Notes under the pieces: generated by a model
The model's input: only the letters and a program-made list of their open reading frames with translations
The model's database searches: none
Told to the model about the DNA's origin: nothing
Assembly: GCA_016710985.1 (NCBI GenBank)
Contig: JADJTX010000062.1
Location: 1 to 64,000 of the forward strand
Reading direction: 5' to 3'
Origin: Ignavibacteria bacterium
GTDB taxonomy: Bacteria > Bacteroidota > Ignavibacteria > Tepidaquicellales > Tepidaquicellaceae
Length of the DNA stretch: 64,000 nucleotides
Shown: positions 48,357 through 59,100 of the stretch, piece by piece
How the letters are laid out: the number at the start of each line of letters is the position of its first letter
How positions within the stretch are numbered: position 1 is the first letter of the stretch
Program-made: the position numbers and the translations under genes

Positions 48357-51300
48357 ATGAAAAATTACATCAGACTGCTTTGCCTGGCAGCAATTTTATT
48401 TTTATTAAACGGATTTGCTGATGCTAACCGGATCAGTAATGAAAATGATATGTCACAGGATAACAGTACTCAACACACTCAATACACTCAACACACTCAA
48501 CACTCAAACACCGACTCTCTTCCGGCCGGAGTCACTAAAGAGTGGCTGAATTCTCTTGCTGATGAGAACGGTCAAAAGATAGTAAATGGAAATGACGAAG
48601 GCGATGCAATGCAGGAAAGATTCTTTACTGGATTTGCTGCAAGTGATCAGTTCGGATATTCTGTATCATCTGCAGGAGATGTGAATGGTGACGGATACAG
48701 TGATATAATTATCGGCGCGCCATTCAACGATGCCGGAGGTTTAAATACAGGAAGAGCTTACATCTATTACGGAGGCGCAATATTCAATTCAGGAGTTGAT
48801 TTAATTCTTACCGGACTTGCAGCAGATGATCGGTTTGGATTTTTTGTATCAACAGCCGGTGATGTGAACGGCGACGGGTATTCTGATGTAATAGTCGGAG
48901 CTCCGTTAAATGATGCAATCGGCGCAAATGCCGGAAGAGCTTACGTTTATTTTGGCGGAAGTACCATGAACAATACTGCAGACGTAATTCTTTCGGGAGC
49001 AGCGGCAAACGATCAGTATGGAACTTCAGTTTCATCTGCAGGTGATGTCAACGGCGACGGGTATAGTGATGTGATAGTCGGTGCAAATCTAAATGATGCG
49101 GGAGGATCGAATGCCGGAAGATCTTATATTTATTTTGGCGGAATCACGATGAATAATGTTGTGGATCTGACACTTACCGGACTTGCAGCAAGTGACCAGT
49201 TTGGAATATCAGTTTCAACAGCCGGAGATATAAATGGTGACGGTTATGGTGATGTGATTGCGGGAGCGCTTTTCAATGATGGCGGAGGTTCAAATGCCGG
49301 AAGAGCATATATTTACTATGGAGGAAGCAGTCCTGACAATACAGCCGATTTGCTCCTCACCGGAGCGGCGGCAGGCGATCAGTTCGGAATTTCAGTTTCA
49401 ACAGCCGGAGATGTAAATGGAGACGGTTATAGTGACGTTATTGCGGGAGCAAATCTCAACGACGCGGCAGGTACCGATGCAGGAAGTGCATACATTTATT
49501 TTGGCGGAAACATACCCGACAATACAGCCGACGCGATCCTTTCAGGTTCGGCAGGCGATCGCTTTGGTTTTTCAGTTTTCACAGCCGGAGATGTAAACGG
49601 CGACGGTTATAGTGACGTGATTGCCGGAGCTCTCCAAAATGATGCCGGCGGAGCTGATGCAGGAAGATCTTTCATCTATTTCGGCGGAATAAATATGGAT
49701 ATCACAGCAGATGCAATATTTACCGGAGCAGCAGCCGGCGACCAGTTCGGATTTTCAGTATCATCGGCTGGTGATATGAACGGAGACGGATACAGTGATT
49801 TAATGTCGGGAGCAATTTTGAATGACGCCGGTGGTTCGTCTGCCGGAAGAGTTTATATATATTTAAATTCAATGACAGGAACGGATAGAGCAGATGAATT
49901 TTTTACGGCAGAGTCGGCGGGCGATGAATTCGGATTTTCAATATCATCAGCAGGAGATATGAATGGTGACGGGTTTAGTGATATTATTATCGGGGCAGAT
50001 GAAAATAATGCAGGAGCAATAAATGCCGGAAGAGTTTATGTTTATTTTGGAGGAATTATTCAGGATAATATTGCAGATCTGACGATTACCGGCGCAGCTA
50101 CAAATGATAGATTTGGAGGTTCAGTTTCTTCAGCCGGTGATGTGAATGGAGACAGTTTTAGTGATGTAATAGTTGGAGCAGCTTTTAATAATGCAAACGG
50201 AGCAGATGCAGGGAGAGCTTATATTTATTTTGGGGGAAATGTTCCTGATACTATTGCAGATGTGATTTTGAATGGGGCTTTGACCGCCGATCAGTTTGGA
50301 TCTTCAGTTTCTTCTGCCGGCGATGTGAATGGTGACGGATACAGTGATGTTGTTATTGGAGCTCCGTATAGTGATGGCGTTGGAATAAATTTCGGAAGAG
50401 CATATATATTTTTCGGAGGGAGCATAATGAATGACATAGCTGATATAACTTGCATAGGAGAAGCCTTAAGTGATAATTTAGGATATTCTGTTTCAACTGC
50501 CGGAGATTTTAACGGAGATGGATTTAGTGATGTCATTGCTGGAGCTCATTTGAACGATGCAGGAGGAGCTAGTGCAGGAAGAGCTTATATTTATTTTGGA
50601 GGAATTGTTCCTGATTCTATTGCAGATGTGATATTGACAGGAGAAGCTGCCGGAGATCAGTTTGGAAATTCATTATCCACTGCAGGAGATGTGAACGGTG
50701 ACGGATTTAGTGATGTGATAGTCGGTGCATGGGTAAATAATGCAGGTGGAGATTTTGCAGGAAGATCATACATTTATTTTGGCGGGATCGTTTCTGATAC
50801 TATTGCAGATGTTACATTCACGGGAGAAGCTGCCGGTATTAGTTTCGGATATTCAGTATCATCAGCAGGAGATGTGAACGGAGACGGATTTAGTGATGTG
50901 ATTGTTGGAGCACCTTTTAGTAATGCAGGAGGAATAAATGCCGGAAGAGCTTACATATTCTTTGGAGGAAACTCAATGAATAATTTTGCTGACGTGACAA
51001 TGACTGGATCTGCTGGAGGAGATGTTTTGGGATATTCAGTTTCAGCTGCCGGTGAAATGAACAACGACGGTTACAGTGATGTTATTACCGGAGCTCCGGG
51101 AAATGATGCCGGAGGAACAGATGCAGGCATAGCATACTTGTATTTGTCATCTGCGCCATCTGTCAAACCAATACTGAATTTGGTGAAGGATGTTCCGAAT
51201 GATCAGGGCGGGCAGATTTATCTCAAGTGGGCAAGAAGCGGATATGATGTTCAAAGTATCGGGACAATTACAGATTATGTTGTTCAAAGAAGTTATCCGC

Positions 51301-52322
51301 CATCCGGTGGAAATTATTCCTGGGAAAATATTGCATACATCCCTGCTACAAATGAACCGTTCTATGCTTACACTGCTGTTACACCATTCGATTCTATTTC
51401 CAATAACAGCGGAACTTTGTATTTCAGAATAACTGCAAGAACTTCAGTATCAACGCAATACTGGAGATCAAATATTCTTTTTGGAAGAAGCATTGATAAT
51501 ATAGCTCCGTTGATGGTTTCTCCATTCAGTGCTGTTTCAGAATCTGGAAATATAAGACTAAACTGGAAAAAGAATACTGAACCGGATCTGTATAATTATA
51601 TTTTATTCAGAAGCGCAAGTCCGGTCATCGATCCCGAAACGGAAACTCCTTATGCGACAATAACAGATTCAACTTATCTTGATACAGCTCCATTGTCAGG
51701 CGCATATTATTATTTCATTGTCGCGCAGGATGTACATAATAATAAAAGCCCATTGGCTGTTACGCAAAGTCCGAACATAACTTTGAACATGATAACGTTC
51801 ATTGAAGGATTTTATAACTCGGCAACTGATTTACAGGTGAGTGATACGATAAAAGTATATCTGAGAAATACGGTTACACCGTTTGCAAAAATTGATTCGG
51901 TAAAAGCTGTTGTAACTTCAAACGGAAGCGCTTCACTTGTATTCGGCAATGCTCCAACCGGAACATATTACATTGTTACCACACACAGAAATTCACTTGA
52001 GACATGGAGCAAATCAGGCGGTGAAAGTCTTACCAGAGGAAGTACAGTTAGTTATAATTTCTCAAACGCATCATCACAGGCTTTTGGTGACAATATTAAA
52101 CAGGTTGATGCATCACCACTTCGATTTGCAGATTACAGCGGTGATGTCAATCAGGACGGGTTCATAAATCTTACTGATGTGATAACTATTTATAATGATG
52201 CGGGAAATTTTGTCACCGGATATAAAGTGACCGATGTCAACGGAGACAGTATAACAGATCTTTCGGATGTATTAATTACGAATAATAATTCGGTGGGGTT
52301 TGTGACGGTGGTAAAACCTTGA
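48357..52322 (+). CDS. Surface E: secreted protein with 14 FG-GAP repeats and shared C-terminal module
   Basis: An intact 1321-residue protein. The signal peptide (LCLAAILFLLNGFADA) is followed by a repeated low-complexity stretch rich in Q-H-T (residues 38-55, from 9-bp DNA repeats). Next is the lead-in GVTKEWLNSLADENGQKI, shared with surface D, and exactly 14 repeats (about 98-928) of FG-x-SVSSAGDVNGDGYSDVIVG plus AGRAYIYFGG. Fibronectin-III-like segments occupy 935-1140. The shared module (IEGFYNSATDLQVSDTIKVY, HRNSLETWSKSG, DVNQDGFINLTD, DVNGDSITDLSD) ends FVTVVKP. It is a likely calcium-binding surface propeller. The function (adhesion or enzyme scaffold) is not visible. Confidence 0.8.
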   Translation: MKNYIRLLCLAAILFLLNGFADANRISNENDMSQDNSTQHTQYTQHTQHSNTDSLPAGVTKEWLNSLADENGQKIVNGNDEGDAMQERFFTGFAASDQFGYSVSSAGDVNGDGYSDIIIGAPFNDAGGLNTGRAYIYYGGAIFNSGVDLILTGLAADDRFGFFVSTAGDVNGDGYSDVIVGAPLNDAIGANAGRAYVYFGGSTMNNTADVILSGAAANDQYGTSVSSAGDVNGDGYSDVIVGANLNDAGGSNAGRSYIYFGGITMNNVVDLTLTGLAASDQFGISVSTAGDINGDGYGDVIAGALFNDGGGSNAGRAYIYYGGSSPDNTADLLLTGAAAGDQFGISVSTAGDVNGDGYSDVIAGANLNDAAGTDAGSAYIYFGGNIPDNTADAILSGSAGDRFGFSVFTAGDVNGDGYSDVIAGALQNDAGGADAGRSFIYFGGINMDITADAIFTGAAAGDQFGFSVSSAGDMNGDGYSDLMSGAILNDAGGSSAGRVYIYLNSMTGTDRADEFFTAESAGDEFGFSISSAGDMNGDGFSDIIIGADENNAGAINAGRVYVYFGGIIQDNIADLTITGAATNDRFGGSVSSAGDVNGDSFSDVIVGAAFNNANGADAGRAYIYFGGNVPDTIADVILNGALTADQFGSSVSSAGDVNGDGYSDVVIGAPYSDGVGINFGRAYIFFGGSIMNDIADITCIGEALSDNLGYSVSTAGDFNGDGFSDVIAGAHLNDAGGASAGRAYIYFGGIVPDSIADVILTGEAAGDQFGNSLSTAGDVNGDGFSDVIVGAWVNNAGGDFAGRSYIYFGGIVSDTIADVTFTGEAAGISFGYSVSSAGDVNGDGFSDVIVGAPFSNAGGINAGRAYIFFGGNSMNNFADVTMTGSAGGDVLGYSVSAAGEMNNDGYSDVITGAPGNDAGGTDAGIAYLYLSSAPSVKPILNLVKDVPNDQGGQIYLKWARSGYDVQSIGTITDYVVQRSYPPSGGNYSWENIAYIPATNEPFYAYTAVTPFDSISNNSGTLYFRITARTSVSTQYWRSNILFGRSIDNIAPLMVSPFSAVSESGNIRLNWKKNTEPDLYNYILFRSASPVIDPETETPYATITDSTYLDTAPLSGAYYYFIVAQDVHNNKSPLAVTQSPNITLNMITFIEGFYNSATDLQVSDTIKVYLRNTVTPFAKIDSVKAVVTSNGSASLVFGNAPTGTYYIVTTHRNSLETWSKSGGESLTRGSTVSYNFSNASSQAFGDNIKQVDASPLRFADYSGDVNQDGFINLTDVITIYNDAGNFVTGYKVTDVNGDSITDLSDVLITNNNSVGFVTVVKP

Positions 52323-52586
52323 TTCAGTTACAAGTTACAAATTACAAATTACAGATTACAAATATTATTGGTTAAAGAGATTTGATCATTAATATTTTGT
52401 AATCTGTTTTTATTTAGAATCATTAGTATTTGTAATTTGTAATTTGACATTTGAAATTGAAAAAGCTTACTCCAGTTCACTTAAACTTAATTAAGCTTTT
52501 TTACACCGCATTTTTTTGAATTTCTCAATGTGCGAGGAATGATTAATTTTACACTGAAAAATTAAATCTTTTTATGGAGGATCGTT

Positions 52587-54029
52587 ATGAAAATATTTAT
52601 TATAGCTTTATTTTTATTTGTGACACTTCTAACCCAGAATTCCTTTTCACAGTGGAGCAATGTCTCATCCGGACTTGGCAACAAGCAAGTATATTCATTC
52701 ACAAACAACAGCACTAACCTGTTTGCCGGAACATTCAACTACGGACTGTATACCTCTACTGACAACGGTATGAGCTGGACTCAGGCAGGCATTGGATTGA
52801 ACAACCGGGTCGTATTTTCTTTGACAGTGTTCGGAAACTATCTTTTTGCCGGTACCGATATTGGAATATGGCGAACTTCAAACAACGGAGCTTACTGGAC
52901 TTTGATCGGAATAAATAATAATACCATTTATTCAATGGCATCAAACCAGACCCGAGTATTTGCCGGACTTCATTCTTCAGGTGTGTTCTATTCATCGGGG
53001 GGTTCAAACTGGTTTATCAGTTCGCTGAATGTAATAAACATAAAATCAATTGCAGCGAACGGAAATTTCATTCTTGCCGGAGCAGGCGGTAATGCGGGAG
53101 TGCATTTGTCATCGAACAACGGCAATAACTGGACAGCAACTTCCCTGAACAACAAATCGGTTTATTCATTAGCCTTGAACGGAAACCATGCTTACGCGGG
53201 TACCGGAGGCGGGGTCTATTATTCTCGGGACAGCGGATATACCTGGACGCGGTCATCCCTGAATAACGACCTGGTCTATTCACTGGCTGTATCCGGGAGT
53301 GTGGTTTATGCAGGAACTGAATTGAACGGAGTATTTATATCTACTGATAACGGATTGAACTGGTCGCCGCTGAATGACGGATTGCCAGACGGTATCACAA
53401 TATATTCATTGTACTTATACAACAACTATGTGTATGCTGGAGCTTCTCTGAATGGCGTTTACAGTAGACCGGTCTTTGAACCCACTGTTACGTTGAATCA
53501 AAAGATCTGCATTCAGGGATTTTATAATCCCGATACAGATGTAATGGTCAGTGACATAGTATCTGTTTACCTAAGGAATGCCGCATCACCATATGAAGTT
53601 ATAGATTTTGCAAGTGCAGTGGTAGATACATCCGGCAATGGGTCATTCGAGTTCACAAACGCAGTCAATGGTTTGGACTATTATATACAGCTCGAACACA
53701 GAAACTCACTGGAAACATGGAGTAATACACCTCAGCAGTTCTCAGGTAATACATTGAACTACGATTTCACAATTGATGCAGCTCAGGCATTCGGGAATAA
53801 TATGAGTCTCGTAAATGCATCACCGGTGAGATTTGCGATATACAGCGGAGATGTAAATCAGGACGCAGTTATAGATCTTACAGATGTTCTTCAAACTTAC
53901 AATGATGCGAATTCATTTATTACCGGTTATTCAGTAACGGATCTGACAGGAGACAATCTCACTGACCTTGCGGATGTATTGCTTGCTTATAATAATTCTG
54001 TTGGGTTTGTGGAGGTGGTGAGGCCGTGA
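52587..54029 (+). CDS. Surface F: secreted seven-bladed Asp-box propeller with shared C-terminal module
   Basis: A signal peptide (IIALFLFVTLLTQNSFSQ) leads to seven repeats of the type VYSL...NYLFAGT. Six of them are followed by sialidase-like Asp-boxes (STDNGMSWT, TSNNGAYWT, SSNNGNNWT, SRDSGYTWT, STDNGLNWS and one degenerate copy). This indicates one seven-bladed BNR-type propeller over residues 22-295, without the catalytic residues needed for a sialidase to be claimed. The shared module follows directly (IQGFYNPDTDVMVSDIVSVY, DVNQDAVIDLTD, DLTGDNLTDLAD, ending FVEVVRP). The 480-codon gene is intact, the smallest of the array. AGGAT lies upstream of the ATG (52587). Confidence 0.8.
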   Translation: MKIFIIALFLFVTLLTQNSFSQWSNVSSGLGNKQVYSFTNNSTNLFAGTFNYGLYTSTDNGMSWTQAGIGLNNRVVFSLTVFGNYLFAGTDIGIWRTSNNGAYWTLIGINNNTIYSMASNQTRVFAGLHSSGVFYSSGGSNWFISSLNVINIKSIAANGNFILAGAGGNAGVHLSSNNGNNWTATSLNNKSVYSLALNGNHAYAGTGGGVYYSRDSGYTWTRSSLNNDLVYSLAVSGSVVYAGTELNGVFISTDNGLNWSPLNDGLPDGITIYSLYLYNNYVYAGASLNGVYSRPVFEPTVTLNQKICIQGFYNPDTDVMVSDIVSVYLRNAASPYEVIDFASAVVDTSGNGSFEFTNAVNGLDYYIQLEHRNSLETWSNTPQQFSGNTLNYDFTIDAAQAFGNNMSLVNASPVRFAIYSGDVNQDAVIDLTDVLQTYNDANSFITGYSVTDLTGDNLTDLADVLLAYNNSVGFVEVVRP

Positions 54030-54072
54030 GACGGGACACGCGAAACGCGAGCCGGATAAAAAGCTTACAGCT

Positions 54073-54192
54073 TTAAAATAAGGCAAAGTATTTTTCTGTA
54101 CTAAAGAACGGAGAAGAAATTAATTTTTCAAACTCTTTTAATTCTTTAACGATAAACGTTTTAAGAATCTTTATTGTCTTTGATTTTTTCAT
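54073..54192 (-). pseudogene. N-terminal remnant of a sixth helical-family gene
   Basis: On the minus strand from ATG at 54192 the frame reads MKKSKTIKILKTFIVKELKE then FEKLISSPFFSTEK and stops after 39 codons. This is almost the same as the first 34 residues of helical E (55711), and the DNA similarity extends into the upstream region. It is therefore a copied and truncated 5' end of a helical gene, lying just after surface F. Confidence 0.7.
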
Positions 54193-54248
54193 TTGTAAAT
54201 TTAAAATTATTACTTCATGAAATAATGTTTTAAATTTTAAATAAATTA

Positions 54249-55711
54249 TTAATTTTCAAGCTTTGAGTTCAGCCATCTTCGAAGAACTACATTAGAATCA
54301 ATTTTTCTGAGGAGATTTTCAAATTCATAAAAATACTTTTTATCCTTTTTTTCTGAATACCTTATCAGAGATCTCATTGCATTTATGAAATTAATGTGCA
54401 TCTCTTTCTTTATGACCTTACTATGTTTTCCGGTGTTAAGATACTTGCTGTAACTATCTAGAGTTAAAATGCACTCGTCAAGTAAATTTAATTCAAAATA
54501 GACTGCTGCTTTGTGGTAATATAAATAATCAGTGTAAGAATAATTCAAATGTTGAAATTCATTCAGCGAATACAGGCAGGCTTCATATTCGTTATTCTCA
54601 AACAGAAGTTTTATTCTGCAATATTCTTCTACAGATTTCCTGTCTTCGGTTCTGATTTGCGCCGAATATTTTTTGCAATATCGCTCTGCCCAGGATATCT
54701 CCCCGGATGAAATTGCAAAATTAAAATATTCAAGAAAGTGATTTCTCGTGAAGTATTTTAAGATAGGATCAATATGCAATCCATTTTTCAAAGTATATTC
54801 AATGATACTGAATCTTGATTTTCTGTAAAGCTCTTTATCGGAATTTCTGTACTTATACTTCATTGACATATCTAAATAATTAAGTATTACGAATATCAAT
54901 TCTGAATCAAACAGCTTTAAATTGTCAAAAAATAGTTTTAAGATTTTATTAAAAAAGACAGTTTCGTTTTTTTCTTTGAGAGAAATTATGGAGTATAAAT
55001 TGATTAGCAACATAATATCTGTAGGATCTCCCTTTTTAGGGGAAAATGTTTTAAGAACTTTTTGTGGTCAATGGATTCAATCATATTCAGAAAAATATTA
55101 TTCTGTGAACCTTCATACCATTTGCTGTCAAACAGAAGATTCAGATAATATAAGAACTGATTATAAAAAGTATTCTTAGTAATCATATCAATTGTTTCCA
55201 CTCTGTATTTTAACATGTCCTTTATATTCTTTTCGTTTCTTTTATTGTAATAATAGGCACTTCTGGCATCATTTATAAGAGGCATATTAACATAATAGGA
55301 ATCACTTAAAGGGATTACTGCAGTTTGTTTTTTTGCTTCCTCAAGTAAATTAGAAGCTACAAAATCCAGTCCTATTTCAATCGCAAACTGTGATGTCATA
55401 ATATTAACTTTTATTCTGTTTTTCTTTATAGCCATTTGTTTTAAAAATTCATAGCAGAGTTTTAACAGCTCAGAATTCAGTTTTTTTATAATATCTTTAC
55501 TGAAATTTTTCTCCGGATACAATCTTTTATGTAAGTATTTCTCATTCAGTCTCTCGTCATTAAACTGCGGATAAAACCTTTTTAACTCTTTATAGTAAGG
55601 AACAACATTTCTTCCTGTACTGAAGAAAGGAGAAGAAATTAATTTTTCAAACTCTTTTAATTCTTTAACTGTAAAAGTTTTCAGAATCTCTGTTGTCTTG
55701 GATTTTTTCAT
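54249..55711 (-). CDS. Helical E: member of the helical family, one frameshift
   Basis: The start ILKTFTVKELKEFEKLISSP, FFSTGRNVVPYYKELKRFYP and KRLYPEKNFSKDI follows the family pattern. The frame ends early at 55004, but one base restored in the A/T-rich stretch near 55050 joins KTFSPKKGDPTDIMLLINLY to the second frame, running to 54249 with the end VVLRRWLNSKLEN. The total is about 487 residues, equal to the intact members. It is cytoplasmic by lack of signal, helical, and divergent from surface G at 471 bases. Function unknown. Confidence 0.65.
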
Positions 55712-55851
55712 TGTAAAATTTAGAATTAATTCGTCATAAAATAAGCTTTTTAATTTTTAAAAACCTCTAATTGTATTTTGCATTTCCCGTTTATATTAAA
55801 ATTCGTTTTATATTAATTGTACTAATGTCGTCACTTTTTTAAAAAAGTTTC

Positions 55852-55883
55852 TTTGCGAATATTGAATTGTATCTATAGTTTTG
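55852..55883 (+). promoter_or_regulatory. Bacteroidota-type promoter of surface G
   Basis: TTTG at 55852-55855, 20 bases, TAGTTTTG at 55876-55883: an exact fit to TTTG-N20-TAnnTTTG. The predicted leader is about 290 nt and carries the hairpins at 55888-56006. Confidence 0.65.
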
Positions 55884-55887
55884 CATT

Positions 55888-56006
55888 GTAACTTTTTAAA
55901 GTTACATACCCTGAGTGGCATCAGATAAAATTAACTTTAAATTTCTCCATACTTCCCGAAATGCCACTCAGGAAGGCGCTGAACCCTGCCTGTGAATCAC
56001 AGGCAG
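55888..56006. repeat. Three hairpins in the surface G leader
   Basis: GTAACTTTTTAAAGTTAC (55888-55905), CCTGAGTGGCAT / ATGCCACTCAGG (55910-55921 and 55961-55972), and CTGCCTGTG-AAT-CACAGGCAG (55986-56006) are all perfect stems. They lie immediately downstream of the predicted transcription start. No large gene is present in 55712-56181; a 23-codon frame at 56063 is of doubtful meaning. Confidence 0.75.
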
Positions 56007-56181
56007 GCAGATGCGAATTACACAAAATTAATTTTCCTAACCAAATAAAGAAAGGATTGATCATGTCAACACAGAAATTACCTGAAACAATTACATTTCT
56101 AAAGCTACTGAAACAAAATCATAAAATTTTATAATTCATCTTGCTCCAATTATTTAAAAAATTAAATCCCATACTAACAAT

Positions 56182-59100
56182 ATGAAAACATTTATTCTAA
56201 TTAATACATTATTGCTTTGCACAGTGATATTATTTACAGGATTTACAATTGATTCATCCGGTAAGTATAAACTTCAGCTAAGAGCTGTCTCTCCGCTTGA
56301 TCTGTCGGAGTTAAATAAGAATTCAGAAGCTAAAGTTGAGTCAGACAATCCTGAGTCTTCCGACTGGTACCAGGAAGCATTGTCAAATATTCAGAAAGCT
56401 GAATACAATGTTTCATTCAGTGAAAGCCTGAATGCATATCAGTCGCCTAACCGCGCAAACAACATGAGATTTGTTTATCATAAAAACGGATTCTCTGCAA
56501 TGCTGCGAAATAACAAGATTGCATTGTTTGACGAATCAGATAAAATGATCGAAGAGAGTGATAAGAAGTACGAGTATCTCGATGACTGGAATATTGACTT
56601 CCGACTTGAAAGTGTATCCAAAGAATTAAATTCACCTAATGAAAATGGATATACAAACTTCAATGGAAATGATCTCAGTGCCAATGGAAATGAAATTTCA
56701 ATTGAAAATGAAAACCTGAGAATTCAATATAAGAACGATGAAGACGGTATGCGTCAGGATTTCATTGTCAAAACTAAACCTGAGGGTGATGGACAGCTGA
56801 GATTAAATATAAATGCTCATACTGAACTTAAAATGATCGCGGGAGCTGATGCGTTAATGTTTAAAGATAACAAAGGAGATTTGAAATTGAAGTATGCTGC
56901 ATTGAAAGTATGGGATGCAAACGGTCGGGAACTAAGAGCATACTTTGAAAAAGAAGAATTACAAATTACAAATTACAAATTACAAATAGAAGATCAGAAA
57001 TCAAAACAAATTCCAAATCCGAAATTCCAAATTCCAAATCAGAATAAATCCCAAATCCGAAATTCCAAATTCCAAATTGTAGTAAACGATGATGATGCAG
57101 TTTATCCGATCACAATTGATCCGCTATCTTCCACTCCGACATGGACTGCTGAGATAAATCAGGCTTCCGCAAAATTCGGATGGAGCGTTGCAACAGCAGG
57201 GGATGTGAACGGTGACGGGTATTCGGAAGTCATAGTCGGCGCACCGAATTATGACAATGGTGAGACAGATGAAGGTGGCGTATTTGTTTATCACGGATCA
57301 ATAAGCGGACTATCATTATCACCTAACTGGATAAAAGAAAGCAATCAGGCGAATGCATTATTCGGATGGAGTGTCGCGACTGCAGGTGATATAAACGGTG
57401 ACGGATACAGTGATGTGATAATAGGGTCGCCGACTTATGACAGCGTGCAGACAGATGAAGGAAGAGCTTTTGTTTATAACGGATCTGCTTCCGGTCTTCA
57501 GTCAGGATACAGCTGGAAATTTGAAGACAACCAGACCGGGGCAAACTTCGGTTACTCTGTTGCGTGTGCAGGAGACTTGAATAATGACGGATACAGTGAA
57601 GTTATTGTCGGCGCTTTCCTGTATGACGGAGGTGAGACCAATGAAGGGAGAATTTCTGTATTCAAGGGTAGTGCCGGCGGTTTAAGTATAACAGAGGACT
57701 TTACTTACGAAAGTAATCAGATATCGTCAAATTTTGGATTCAGCGTTGCTTCTGCAGGTGATGTAAATGGTGACGGATATTCAGATATATTAGCAGGGGC
57801 ATATAAATACGATTATAATTATTCAAATGACGGAATTTTTTATATATTTTTCAGTACAGGTTCAACATATTTGGCATATGAGATAATAGCAGGTACACAG
57901 GCCGGAGAATATTTCGGGTACAGTGTAAGTACGGCTGGTGATGTGAACGGAGACGGATATTCTGATGTGATAGTTGGCTCACCTTTATTTGATAATGGTC
58001 AGACGGATGAAGGAAAATGTTTTGCATATCTTGGTTCTTCAGGCGGTATTGTTACCACTCCTGTCTGGACTAAGGAAAGCAATCACAACGGTGGTCAGTT
58101 TGGGATAAGCGTATCTACAGCAGGTGATATGAATGCAGACGGATTTGCAGATGTTATACTCGGAGGAAATTATATTGATAACGGTCCTACAGATGAAGGA
58201 AGAGCATTTGTTTATCTGGGATATTCAGGAGGTTTAAACAACAGTACAGCAATAATATATGAAAGCAATCAGTTATCTTCCGAGTTTGGATTCAGCGTAG
58301 CGACAGCCGGAGATATTAACGGTGACGGATTCAGCGATGTGATTATCGGAGCTTACGAATATGATAATGGCAGCACAGGTGAAGGAGCAGCTTTTGTTTA
58401 TCTCGGATCAGCAGCCGGAATGAGCACAACTGCAGGATGGAGCGCTGAAGGAAATCAGGCAAATGCTAATTTTGGTAATTCCGTTTCCACAGCCGGGGAT
58501 GTAAATGGTGACGGGTATTCAGATGTAATAGTGGGTGTGCCTAGTTTTGATAATGGACAAAATAGTGAGGGTGCGGCATTTGTATATTACGGCTCGGATT
58601 TGGGATTGTCAACTTTTTCAAACTGGAGTGCTGAAGGAAATCAGGCAGATGCTTTTTTTGGTGTCTCAGTTTCTGCTGCAGGAGATGTAAATGGTGACGG
58701 ATATTCAGATGTAATAGTTGGAGCTTATTTAATTGATAATGGAGAATCAGATGAAGGTGCGGCTTTTGTATTTCACGGATCAGCTTCAGGATTATCTTTG
58801 TCCTCAAACTGGAGTGATGAAGGAAATCAGAATGAGGCGCGTTTTGGTTCATCAGTTTCTACAGCAGGAGACGTAAACGGTGATGGATATTCAGATGTAA
58901 TAATTGGCTCATATAGATTTGAAAATGGACAAGTGGATGAAGGATCTGCCTTTGTTTACCATGGATCCTCTTCCGGGTTATCTTTTACTTCAAACTGGAG
59001 TGCGGAAAGTAATCAGGTAGATGCTAGGTTTAGTTATTCAGTTTCAACAGCCGGAGATGTGAATGGAGACGGATATTCTGATGTTATAGTGGGAGCTTAT

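Noticed and set aside
52587..53480. Sialidase activity for surface F
   Set aside because: Asp-boxes are structural and occur in many non-enzymatic propellers; the arginine triad and other catalytic residues cannot be identified.
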